A DNA stretch of 64,000 bases from Candidatus Bipolaricaulota bacterium (GTDB lineage: Bacteria; Bipolaricaulota; Bipolaricaulia; UBA7950; UBA9294): positions 161,822 through 225,821 of the forward strand of contig JANQGM010000019.1 in assembly GCA_028277345.1 (NCBI GenBank), in the 5' to 3' direction. Of the stretch, positions 24,764-32,184 are shown one piece after another. Under the pieces are notes generated by a model. That model made no database searches and was not told where the DNA came from. It was given only the letters and a program-made list of their open reading frames with translations. The position numbers and the translations under genes are program-made. Within the stretch, counting starts at the first letter, position 1, and each line of letters begins with the position of its first letter.

Positions 24764-24872
24764 GTGGAATTTGAGGAACACAGAATTCGAGGGACACATA
24801 CCTGATTTCCGTTCGCTGTGTTCACTCCCCTCACACTTGGCGAGAGATAGGCTTTTCACTTTTCATGAGCTT
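24764..24872. other. Short spacer between RT and right arm, with repeated motif
   Basis: Holds an imperfect tandem (GAATTTGAGGAACACA, then GAATTCGAGGGACACA) running into motif copy 3, and about 60 bp with no visible signal. No terminator with a T-run follows the RT stop. Confidence 0.4.
24789..24810 (+). repeat. Short dispersed motif, copy 3 (right boundary of RT cassette)
   Basis: Matches copy 2 at 15-16 of 19 positions by eye (GAGGGACACATACCTGATT) and lies 26 bp after the RT stop. Confidence 0.6.
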
Positions 24873-25032
24873 AAGATTCAGGAACACATTCCTGATTGCC
24901 TTTAGCGAACTCTACTCTCAGCGTCTCCATGCACACCAAACTGATATACGCCACCGACTGGACGTTTGGCCGTTTCCGGCCAAACTCCGCCGAACTGACG
25001 AGCGAAGCGGTCAGTTCGCCCCTTCATGGTTA
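24873..25032 (-). repeat. Right inverted-repeat arm with nested hairpins
   Basis: Reverse complement of the left arm. It contains the perfect hairpin CGAACTGAC/GTCAGTTCG (loop GAGCGAAGCG) and GTTTGGCCG/CGGCCAAAC. Paired base changes keep the stems: the left arm has CGAACGGAC where this arm has the fully paired form. Confidence 0.8.
24878..24900 (+). repeat. Short dispersed motif, copy 4
   Basis: TCAGGAACACATTCCTGATT, a diverged copy that forms the inner end of the right arm and mirrors copy 1. Confidence 0.5.
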
Positions 25033-25168
25033 ATGCGCGAATGGCGCCTCCTCCTTTGAACCGGAGACGGCCATGATGCTACAGACGGTTGCTGAGGGCG
25101 CGAGTTGGGGAATCACGCGCTGATTTCCCCCCTCACATCTGTGACGTGCGCGAAGTACTAGGAGGACG
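25033..25168. other. Intergenic region between island and lipoprotein gene
   Basis: Contains GGGGAATCA-cgcgc-TGATTTCCCC at about 25108-25131, a bulged hairpin followed by CCTCAC. It may end transcription entering from the island. No gene is visible. Confidence 0.4.
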
Positions 25169-25477
25169 ATGATGCGTAAACGATTGTTGATTGGCTGTCT
25201 TGTGGTGCTTGGACTTTTCGTGTTGGCCGGGTGTACGGCAGGAGTCAATCCAGCGGTTGATGTGCCGGATGTCGATGGCAAGGTCGCTGGGTTTTGGACG
25301 GGATTGTGGCACGGTCTTATTTCGTTCGTGACCTTCATCATCTCGCTGTTCACGGATAAGGTGAACATCTACGAGTTGCACAACAGCGGCAACTGGTATG
25401 ACTTCGGCTTTATTCTCGGTGTGAGCATCATCTTCGGTGGCGGGGCGAGTACCCGGCGTTGCAAGCGCAGGAGATAG
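25169..25477 (+). CDS. Small lipoprotein of a widespread uncharacterised family
   Basis: A 102-residue protein with lipobox LAGC near residue 22. The rest is WTGLWHGLISFVTFIISLFTDKVNIYELHNSGNWYDFGFILG in pattern: one or two hydrophobic segments separated by a conserved polar loop, and an Arg/Lys-rich end. Proteins with this GLWHG...FTDKVNIYE...GxWYxFGF order occur in many bacteria without known function. TAGGAGG precedes the ATG. An isolated gene with its own terminator, just outside the right arm of the island. Confidence 0.75.
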   Translation: MMRKRLLIGCLVVLGLFVLAGCTAGVNPAVDVPDVDGKVAGFWTGLWHGLISFVTFIISLFTDKVNIYELHNSGNWYDFGFILGVSIIFGGGASTRRCKRRR

Positions 25478-25494
25478 CTCTGAGAAGGTCCATG

Positions 25495-25535
25495 GATGCC
25501 TCGGAAGCGATGACGGCTCCCGAGGCATCTTGTTT
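25495..25535 (+). terminator. Rho-independent terminator after the small lipoprotein
   Basis: GATGCCTCGG pairs perfectly with CCGAGGCATC over a 15-nt loop, followed by TTGTTT. Confidence 0.85.
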
Positions 25536-25708
25536 ATCCCTACATCCTAGCCCCAATTGATGCGCTTCTTTTCATCTCCTTCCCTGAGGCCTTCATTCGC
25601 ATTGCCGATGGGTGACGCGGGCGGCCTGTTGGTACATTGATACAAGTGAACGAAAAATGGCATACTATTTGGCCGCAGTTCCATCGCAAGAGTTCTAAAG
25701 GAGGCGCC

Positions 25709-26071
25709 ATGTCACACGGAAACTTCTGTCACATCCAGTTCTCAAGCACGGATGCCGAGAAAACGAAGCAGTTCTTCACTGAGATCTTTGGTTGGACGTT
25801 CCAGGACATTCCCGGATTCGAGACCTATGCGATGTTCCAAACCCCTGGCGGTCTCGGTGGGGGCGTCGATGTGGGTCCCAACGCAGAAGCGCCAGGCGCC
25901 ACCGGCCCCATCATCCATATCGAAGTTGACGACATCGATGCGACGTTGGCACGGATTCAGGAGATGGGAGGATCGACGATCGTTCCGAAAACGAAGATCT
26001 CCGATGATTTCGGCGATTTCGCGTTGTTCCTCGACAATGTCGGCAACCGATTCGGGATCTGGAGCAGCTAG
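25709..26071 (+). CDS. VOC (glyoxalase/bleomycin-resistance fold) family protein
   Basis: A 120-residue single-module VOC protein. HIQFSSTDAEKTKQFFTEIFGWTFQDIPG is the first beta-alpha-beta unit with the metal-ligand His. HIEVDDIDATLARIQEMGGSTIVPKTKI and FALFLDNVGNRFGIW form the second unit and end with the usual N/GNxxGIW. Such proteins include many without enzyme assignment, and no substrate is evident. AAAGGAGGCGCC precedes the ATG at 25709. The earlier in-frame start at 25637 has no ribosome binding site. It is followed 31 bp later by the AraC-GyrI regulator. Confidence 0.9.
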   Translation: MSHGNFCHIQFSSTDAEKTKQFFTEIFGWTFQDIPGFETYAMFQTPGGLGGGVDVGPNAEAPGATGPIIHIEVDDIDATLARIQEMGGSTIVPKTKISDDFGDFALFLDNVGNRFGIWSS

Positions 26072-26102
26072 CGCGTGATTCAAGACGAAGAAGGAGTCCA
26101 CC

Positions 26103-27005
26103 TTGGATCAGGTTGATTTGAGACGTCAGGAATACGAGGGTCGAATCAATCGTGCGATGGACTACGTGAGAGATAACCTTCGGGGCGATCTGAAGCTTGA
26201 AACCATCGCTCAGGCGGCGAACTTCTCGCCGTTTCACTTTCATCGAACGTTCAAGGCAATGATCGGCGAAACGGTCAATGACTACGTTCGCCGAATCCGC
26301 GCGCAACGTGCGGCGGCCATGCTGATTCACAATCCAACGATGACGATCACGGAGATTGCCATCTCTTGCGGATACTCTTCGTCCTCCTCATTCGCGCGCT
26401 GCTTTCGCCAACACTTTGGGGTCTCTGCGTCGCAGTTTCGAAGCAGCGGACAAGCGTCGCTCGAACGTTTCCGCGAACAGCTGGAAGAGAAGGGTGTGGC
26501 CTTTCACGCGAACAGTCCTGATCGTTCGGACATGGTGTTTCGGGTCGAGGTTCGCGAGGAACCTGAAATGCATGTCGCCTATATCCGGCATGTGGGCAGC
26601 TACAGCGAGATGGGGAAGACGTTTAGCCGGCTCTCGCGATGGGCCGGTCCTCGCAGACTGTTTCGCGACGATACGCGGATGTTGACGATCTATCACGACA
26701 ATCCCGATGTGACCCCGATCGAGCAGTTGCGTTGCGATGTGTGCATGACGGTTCCGGAGGGGACCAAGGTCAAGCGAAACATCGGAAAGATGACGCTGCC
26801 CGGGGGTACTTACGCTGTGGCCTATGCGGAGATCGATGTATCGCAATACGGCGAAGCGTGGGAGCGACTGTTTGGCGATTGGCTTCCGGAATCGGGCTAT
26901 CAGCCGGACGATCGCCCTTGCTATGAGTTGTATTTGAACGATCCGCGGAAACATCCTGAGCACAAACATATCGTCGAAATCTGCGAACCCATTCGCCCGC
27001 TCTAG
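26103..27005 (+). CDS. AraC family regulator with C-terminal GyrI-like ligand domain
   Basis: A 300-residue protein starting at TTG with GAAGGAG 6 nt upstream. The N-terminal third is an AraC DNA-binding domain (INRAMDYVRDNLRGDLKLETIAQAANFSPFHFHRTFKAMIG, then ITEIAISCGYSSSSSFARCFRQHFG). Residues about 145-300 are a GyrI-like/AraC effector-binding domain (FRVEVREEPEMHVAYIRHVGSY ... GGTYAVAYAEID), as in Rob and BmrR-type multidrug sensors. It probably senses a small hydrophobic or cationic compound. The next gene encodes the same C-terminal domain alone. Confidence 0.9.
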   Translation: MDQVDLRRQEYEGRINRAMDYVRDNLRGDLKLETIAQAANFSPFHFHRTFKAMIGETVNDYVRRIRAQRAAAMLIHNPTMTITEIAISCGYSSSSSFARCFRQHFGVSASQFRSSGQASLERFREQLEEKGVAFHANSPDRSDMVFRVEVREEPEMHVAYIRHVGSYSEMGKTFSRLSRWAGPRRLFRDDTRMLTIYHDNPDVTPIEQLRCDVCMTVPEGTKVKRNIGKMTLPGGTYAVAYAEIDVSQYGEAWERLFGDWLPESGYQPDDRPCYELYLNDPRKHPEHKHIVEICEPIRPL

Positions 27006-27125
27006 CCCTTCAAGCAAGATCTGCAAACTCGCAGGCAAGATCCGGCAATGCGAGCGCAACGAATGGAAAGCTTTCGCCGGAGGGAGCAGATAGGCTAGGG
27101 TATCTGAAACGATCACGGAGGAACC

Positions 27126-27599
27126 ATGAAGTTCACAGCCGAAATCAAAGAACTGCCCGAACACAACGTCGCCTACATCCGTCACATCGGACCGTACAAG
27201 GAAATGGGAAAGACCTTCCAGAAGATCTTCGGATGGGCGGGACCCAAAGGTCTCATTCAGTTCCCGAAGACCCAGAGCATGACCGTGTACTACGACAATC
27301 CGGACGAGGTCGCGGAAGCCGAATTGAAGTCCGACGTTTGCCTGACCGTGCCGGAAGGCACGCCCGTGGATGGCGAGGTCAAGACGATGAAGATCCCGGG
27401 CGGCAAGTTCGCGGTGGCGCATGTCGAGATCGATCCATCGGAGTACGGCGAGGCGTGGGACAAGCTGGTTGGGGAATGGATGCCCGCGCAGGGACTGGAG
27501 TTCGATCCCGGCCGCCTGTGCTACGAGTGGTACATGAACGATCCGGAGCAGCATCCCGAGAAGAAGCACATCGTCGATATCTGCGAACCTATCAAGTAG
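27126..27599 (+). CDS. Stand-alone GyrI-like small-molecule-binding protein
   Basis: A 157-residue paralogue of the C-terminal half of the AraC regulator just upstream: ELPEHNVAYIRHIGPYKEMGKTF, DNPDEVAEAELKSDVCLTVPEG, GGKFAVAHVEIDPSEYGEAW and PEKKHIVDICEPIK all align closely. Free GyrI-like proteins include gyrase inhibitors and cyclopropanoid cyclase hydrolases, and can act as drug sponges. It probably arose by duplication of the sensor domain. ACGGAGGAACC precedes the ATG. Confidence 0.88.
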   Translation: MKFTAEIKELPEHNVAYIRHIGPYKEMGKTFQKIFGWAGPKGLIQFPKTQSMTVYYDNPDEVAEAELKSDVCLTVPEGTPVDGEVKTMKIPGGKFAVAHVEIDPSEYGEAWDKLVGEWMPAQGLEFDPGRLCYEWYMNDPEQHPEKKHIVDICEPIK

Positions 27600-27628
27600 T
27601 TACGACGATACGGAATGTATCGAACGAT

Positions 27629-27664
27629 CGGGGCGGGCCGTTGAGCTCGCCCCGTTTCTCGTTT
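27629..27664 (+). terminator. Rho-independent terminator after the GyrI-like gene
   Basis: CGGGGCG at 27629-27635 pairs with CGCCCCG at 27648-27654, followed by TTTCTCGTTT. Confidence 0.75.
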
Positions 27665-27761
27665 GAGTGCGCTTCTTACGGCGGGTACGATAGAAGCAGG
27701 CTCAGGCGATCATGCGTGGGCTGTCGTTGTCTCTCTTCTTCACCTCTGTAAAGGAGGGCCG

Positions 27762-28937
27762 ATGAACACCCGCACCTTCGGCATGCTGGAATGGAAGCCG
27801 TCCGCACTGGGATTCGGGGCCATGCGTTTGCCGACACGGTCGGAAAAGCGTCCGGGTATCAGTCCCCATCAGATGGAGGATGTCGATGGACCCCGTGCGA
27901 TTGAACTCATTCGCCGGGCGATCGATCTGGGCATCAATTATGTGGACACCGCGCGGCCCTATCATCAGGGCGAAAGCGAGCGAATTGTGGGCAGCGCACT
28001 TCGCAATGGCTACCGCTACAAGGTTAAGCTTGCCACCAAGCTCACGTTCAGTCCGAGGTGGATTCGAAGTGCGGATGACTTTGACCCTTTTCTGGACGAT
28101 CAGTTGAAACGTCTTCAGACGGACCACATCGACTTCTATCTGCTGCATGCCCTACAGAAGACGCGATGGCCCGCGCTTCGTGAGATGGGCGTTCTGGATT
28201 GGGCGGAGCGAGCGAAGGCGGACGGACGAATTGGGCATCTGGGCTTTTCGTTTCATGATGACTATCCGCTGTTCGAAGAGATTGTCGATGCCTACGACTG
28301 GACGTTTTGCCAGATCTTGTACAACTACATGGACATCGATTTCCAGGCTGGAACGCGGGGACTGAGGTACGCGGCGTCGAAGGGCCTGGCGGTCTCAGTG
28401 ATGGAGCCGCTTCGTGGCGGGCAGTTGGCGCGAACGCCGCCGGAAACGGTGGCCAGCATCTGGGAGGAAGCGGATGAGGTGCGAACGCCGGTGGAATGGG
28501 CCTTGCGTTGGTTGTGGCATCAGTCGGAGGTTTCGATTGTCCTGTCCGGCATGTCGACGTTGGAACAACTCGAGCAGAACGTGAAGAGTGCGTCGAGTGC
28601 AGAGGCCGGATGCTTGTCAGGGGATGAGCTCGCTCGATACGATCGCGTCCGAGCCGCCTATCGCGCGCTGTCTCCGATTCCGTGCTCGAACTGCCGGTAT
28701 TGCCAACCCTGCCCGCATGGCGTTCCGATTCCGGAGATCTTTGCCCTCTACAACGAGAAGGTCATGTACGGCGAGCATGGTCAAGGATTCACGGCGTTTT
28801 CGGATTACGGCGCATCGCGGTTGCTGACCAAGGAGTGCATTGCCTGTGGCGCGTGCGAGGCTGCGTGCCCCCAGCAGATCAAGATCATCGAGCGCCTCCG
28901 CGATGCGCGGACCTATTTGCTGGGGGAGTCGGCTTGA
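27762..28937 (+). CDS. Aldo/keto reductase with C-terminal ferredoxin-type domain, copy 1
   Basis: A 391-residue protein. Residues about 1-280 form the TIM-barrel aldo/keto reductase (LGFGAMRLP, NYVDTARPYHQGESE with catalytic Asp/Tyr, DFYLLHAL, GHLGFSFHDDY). The last 110 residues add SNCRYCQPCPHGV and ECIACGACEAACPQQI, Cys patterns for iron-sulfur clusters. This is the 'predicted oxidoreductase of the aldo/keto reductase family' with a 4Fe-4S tail, probably electron-linked rather than simply NADPH-dependent. Substrate unknown. AAGGAGGGCCG precedes the ATG. Confidence 0.9.
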   Translation: MNTRTFGMLEWKPSALGFGAMRLPTRSEKRPGISPHQMEDVDGPRAIELIRRAIDLGINYVDTARPYHQGESERIVGSALRNGYRYKVKLATKLTFSPRWIRSADDFDPFLDDQLKRLQTDHIDFYLLHALQKTRWPALREMGVLDWAERAKADGRIGHLGFSFHDDYPLFEEIVDAYDWTFCQILYNYMDIDFQAGTRGLRYAASKGLAVSVMEPLRGGQLARTPPETVASIWEEADEVRTPVEWALRWLWHQSEVSIVLSGMSTLEQLEQNVKSASSAEAGCLSGDELARYDRVRAAYRALSPIPCSNCRYCQPCPHGVPIPEIFALYNEKVMYGEHGQGFTAFSDYGASRLLTKECIACGACEAACPQQIKIIERLRDARTYLLGESA

Positions 28938-28987
28938 AAGACCTCGGCGTTCCGAGGGAAGATCGAACGACGGATGAGAGGAGTTCC

Positions 28988-30136
28988 ATGCAATATCGAA
29001 GTTTCGGCAAGTTGGACTGGAAACCGTCCGCGCTGGGTTTCGGCGCGATGCGGTTACCGACGACAGACACGGATCCGGCGAATATTGACGAAGCCCTGGC
29101 GACGCGGATGATCCGTACGGCGATCGACGCCGGCGTGAATTACGTTGATACGGCGTGGCCCTACCACAAAGAACAGTCCGAGCCGCTTGTCGGACAGGCC
29201 CTACAGGATGGCTATCGCGACAAGGTCAAGCTGGCCACGAAAATGCCGTCCTGGCTCATCAAGGAACCGGCGGATTTTGATGTGCACCTGGACATCCAGC
29301 TCGACCGGTTGAAGACCGATCGTATCGACTTTTACCTCCTTCATGCGCTGAACAAGACCTACTGGCCCAACCTCCGCGATCTCGGCGTGTTCGACTGGGC
29401 GGAAAAGGCGATCGCCGATGGTCGAATCGGCCACCTTGGATTCTCGTTCCACGACGAGCTCGCGTTGTTTAAGGAGATCGTCGATGCCTACGACTGGACG
29501 TTCTGCCAGATCATGTACAACTACATGGACACGGATTTTCAGGCCGGGCGCGAAGGACTGCAGTATGCGGCCGGAAAGGGCCTCGCTGTCGTCATCATGG
29601 AGCCGTTGCGTGGCGGCTCGCTGACACAACAAGCCCCCCAGCCGGTGGCCGATCTGTGGGCCGGCGCGTCAGAGGAGCGTTCTCAGGCCGATTGGGCGCT
29701 CCAGTGGCTTTGGAATCAGCCGGAGGTCTCGCTGCTGCTGTCCGGGATGTCCGAAATGAAACACGTCGAGGAGAACCTGGAAAGTGCCTCGGCGTCCGGG
29801 ATTGGCACACTCTCTGCTGAGGAACTGGACCTGGTGGAGCGCGTTAGCAAGGCCTACCGCACGCTGTGTCCCATTCCGTGCACGAACTGCAAGTACTGCA
29901 TGCCGTGTCCGAGCGGGGTGAACATCCCTCGCATCTTCTCCATCTACAACGACTACAAGATGTACGGCGACGAGGCGATGGCCAAGCAGCGGTACAACCA
30001 ATTCATGAGTGCGGAGAATCGCGCCGATAACTGCGTGGAATGCGGGCAATGCGAAGCGGCATGCCCTCAGCAGATCGAGATTATCGATTGGCTGAAGAAG
30101 GTTCACGAGTTCCTGACCCTTCCCGCAAACTCATGA
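28988..30136 (+). CDS. Aldo/keto reductase with C-terminal ferredoxin-type domain, copy 2
   Basis: A 382-residue paralogue of the gene 50 bp upstream. The two share SFG(K/M)L(D/E)WKPSALGFGAMRLP, NYVDTAWPYHKEQSE, FYLLHALNKT, the cluster motif CTNCKYCMPCPSGV and CVECGQCEAACPQQI. They differ across the body, so both were probably kept for different substrates or as a heteromer. GAGAGGAG precedes the ATG at 28988. The longer frame from 28682 overlaps copy 1 and is rejected. The stop overlaps the RIO kinase start by ATGA. Confidence 0.9.
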   Translation: MQYRSFGKLDWKPSALGFGAMRLPTTDTDPANIDEALATRMIRTAIDAGVNYVDTAWPYHKEQSEPLVGQALQDGYRDKVKLATKMPSWLIKEPADFDVHLDIQLDRLKTDRIDFYLLHALNKTYWPNLRDLGVFDWAEKAIADGRIGHLGFSFHDELALFKEIVDAYDWTFCQIMYNYMDTDFQAGREGLQYAAGKGLAVVIMEPLRGGSLTQQAPQPVADLWAGASEERSQADWALQWLWNQPEVSLLLSGMSEMKHVEENLESASASGIGTLSAEELDLVERVSKAYRTLCPIPCTNCKYCMPCPSGVNIPRIFSIYNDYKMYGDEAMAKQRYNQFMSAENRADNCVECGQCEAACPQQIEIIDWLKKVHEFLTLPANS

Positions 30137-30960
30137 CGAACCGGCGCTTCGAAGAGATCGACCCCATGGAGGAGAAGCTTCGGAGCGCGCGTTCTTTGGA
30201 GGAAGAAGAACAAACCGTTGAGGAAGCGCTGCTTGCTCAGCTGGATCCGCTTCTTGAAGACCATGTGATTGAGGAGGTCATTCGGCCGATCAAGTCGGGC
30301 AAGGAAGCCGTCGTCTATTGCTGCCGTGCCAGCGAAGCACTGGGCGGCGACTTGGTGGCGGCCAAGATTTACCGGCCCGTGGAGCGACGCAGCTTCAAGA
30401 AGGACGCGGTCTATCAGCAGGGGCGAGAGCGAGGTGCGCGCCCTGACGCTCGTACGCTACGTGCCTTGGGCAAGAAGACCAAACGCGGGCGACTCCACAA
30501 GTTCAGCGCCTGGATTGCCCATGAAATGCGAACCCTGTCCCTTCTCCATCAGGCGGGGGCGGACGTTCCCGAACCCCTTGATCGCGTCGGCCCTGTCATC
30601 CTGATGGAGTATTTTGGAGATGGGGAGCGTCCGGCGCCGGTCCTCGTGAACGTTGGGCTCGACGCAGACGAAGCGCAACCGCTCTACGCCGATGTCCTCC
30701 GGAATATCGAACTCTTCTTGGTTCAGCATCGGGTACACGCCGATTTGTCCGCCTACAACATGCTCTATGTCGACGGGCGGATTGTGATCATCGACTTTCC
30801 TCAATCCGTTGACCCGCGATACAACGATGATGCCTTCGACCTCTTGGTGCGTGACGTACGGAATGTCAATGCTTACTTTGAAGACTATGCTGTCGACCTG
30901 GTCGATCCCTTTTACCACACGTTGGCTCTCTGGCGTCAACACGTTGATCCGATGCGATGA
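30133..30960 (+). CDS. RIO-type serine protein kinase
   Basis: A 275-residue RIO1-like kinase. GKEAVVYCCRA is the short nucleotide loop, VAAKIYRP contains the ATP-binding Lys, HADLSAYNMLY the catalytic Asp and metal Asn, and IIDFPQSVDPRYND the metal-binding DFP-type motif of RIO kinases. The N-terminus is a Glu-rich helix (EEEEQTVEEALLAQLDP). In archaea and eukaryotes RIO kinases act in small-subunit ribosome maturation. Bacterial members are scattered and poorly understood. It is coupled by ATGA to the second aldo/keto reductase, an unexpected pairing. Confidence 0.9.
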   Translation: MTNRRFEEIDPMEEKLRSARSLEEEEQTVEEALLAQLDPLLEDHVIEEVIRPIKSGKEAVVYCCRASEALGGDLVAAKIYRPVERRSFKKDAVYQQGRERGARPDARTLRALGKKTKRGRLHKFSAWIAHEMRTLSLLHQAGADVPEPLDRVGPVILMEYFGDGERPAPVLVNVGLDADEAQPLYADVLRNIELFLVQHRVHADLSAYNMLYVDGRIVIIDFPQSVDPRYNDDAFDLLVRDVRNVNAYFEDYAVDLVDPFYHTLALWRQHVDPMR

Positions 30961-30963
30961 TCC

Positions 30964-30986
30964 GAGGCAAAGCGCCTCTTTCTCTC
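30964..30986 (+). terminator. Terminator after the RIO kinase gene
   Basis: GAGGC-aaagc-GCCTC followed by TTTCTCTC, just after the stop codon and before the convergent permease gene. Confidence 0.7.
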
Positions 30987-31009
30987 AGAGCCCTAACAGC
31001 ACGCCGCGT

Positions 31010-32026
31010 CTATTGGTAGCGAATCCGTGGATCGATCACAACCAGCAATAGATCAGCGAGCAGGTTGCCGACAATGAGGAAGCAGGAGTAAAAGAGCAGC
31101 GCTGCAGTCAAGAGGTGCTGGTCTTGCCGCTCGATGGCGTTGATGAACACCATGCCGAATGACGGATAACCGAGCATGCTCGCGGCAATAATGGATCCCG
31201 TGATGAGCCTGGGAAGCATGATGCCGAAAAGGCTGATCAGTGGGTTAATCGCATTGCGGAACGCGTGCTTGAGAATGACGGACCGTTGCTTCAATCCCTT
31301 TGACTTTGCGGTCACCAGGTACTGGGCATTGAGCGTATCCAGCAGGTTGATCTTCATGTAGCGGACGACAATGGCGAAGGTCGGAGCGGCGACGATGATC
31401 CAGATGGGGACGAGATGGATGATATAGCTCCCCAATTTGGTCAGCGACATCGGCGCATGCACAAGATCGTAGTGAACGACGCCCCACACGCCTCGATTGA
31501 TGATCAGTGGATTGATGAAGGTGTACATGATCCAGAAGAACAATCCGCCCATCACGAACTCGGGAATGGAGAGGCCGACGTAGGCAACGCCGGAAATGAG
31601 CGAATCCGTCGGCTTCCGGTACCTCAGCGCAGACAGGATTCCCAACGGGACGCCGAGAAGCCAAGCGAAGAACATGGCGCCTGACGTGATGATCAGGGTC
31701 CAGTGCAGCCCGGAACGGGCCGAAAACAGCAATCGAGAGATGCTCACACCGGAAAAGGACGTTCCGAAATCTCCTTCAGTGACAACGCCGACGAGCCAAA
31801 TCCAAAATTGAACGATGAATGGCTTGTCGATGCCCGCTTGGATCCGCAACGCCGTATGCACGGCTTCGGGATCCATCCCTGCGAGGGCGGCCCCCATCTT
31901 GGCGGGGGTGAAGTAATCGCCCGGGAACAAACTGACCATCGAGAACGAGATGAAGGCAACGACAACGAATACAGGGAGAACTGATAGAATGCGCTTGATA
32001 ATATACGAAAGCAAAAGACCTCTCAC
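31010..32026 (-). CDS. Orphan DppB/OppB-type ABC transporter permease
   Basis: A 338-residue permease that begins with the conserved IIKRILSVLPVFVVVAFISFSMVSLFPGD. It continues with the inner-membrane permease helices and the EAA-like loop near residue 230 (YLVTAKSKGLKQRSVILKHAFRNAINP), which docks to an ATPase. It ends LLVVIDPRIRY, as DppB proteins do. DppB normally pairs with DppC, two ATPases and a binding protein, yet none of these is adjacent: the flanks are a RIO kinase and a PKD lipoprotein. It must work with components encoded elsewhere or be a remnant. All visible features look intact. Confidence 0.9.
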   Translation of the reverse strand: MRGLLLSYIIKRILSVLPVFVVVAFISFSMVSLFPGDYFTPAKMGAALAGMDPEAVHTALRIQAGIDKPFIVQFWIWLVGVVTEGDFGTSFSGVSISRLLFSARSGLHWTLIITSGAMFFAWLLGVPLGILSALRYRKPTDSLISGVAYVGLSIPEFVMGGLFFWIMYTFINPLIINRGVWGVVHYDLVHAPMSLTKLGSYIIHLVPIWIIVAAPTFAIVVRYMKINLLDTLNAQYLVTAKSKGLKQRSVILKHAFRNAINPLISLFGIMLPRLITGSIIAASMLGYPSFGMVFINAIERQDQHLLTAALLFYSCFLIVGNLLADLLLVVIDPRIRYQ

Positions 32027-32184
32027 CTCGTTCCGATCGAGATTGCCTCGCCTTTCGCTCTATCCGACGGTTCGCTTCTGAAGCGACTTCGGTGTCCAAT
32101 TTCATCTTACCCCGATTCTCAATGCAGGGCAATGAGACACACGATCCGTACGCGATACATCTTGGAGAGGCGCGTCCGGTCGGG

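Larger units (their letters stand above)
21672..25032. mobile_element. Putative accessory island bounded by ~160-bp inverted repeats
   Basis: Two arms (21672-21831 and 24873-25032) match as inverted complements without gaps, with roughly 20 mismatches by eye. Between them lie an ArsR operon, a Cys/His-rich small protein and a reverse transcriptase. No transposase or integrase gene is present. The RT part is visibly AT-richer and uses AGA, TTA and ATA more than its neighbours. Either the arms are the ends of a non-autonomous unit, or two members of a dispersed repeat family happen to flank the genes. No target-site duplication was identified. Confidence 0.5.

Noticed and set aside
26388..27569. 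393-codon minus-strand frame across two genes
   Set aside because: It is antisense to the AraC-GyrI and GyrI-like genes and has no ribosome binding site or recognisable domain.
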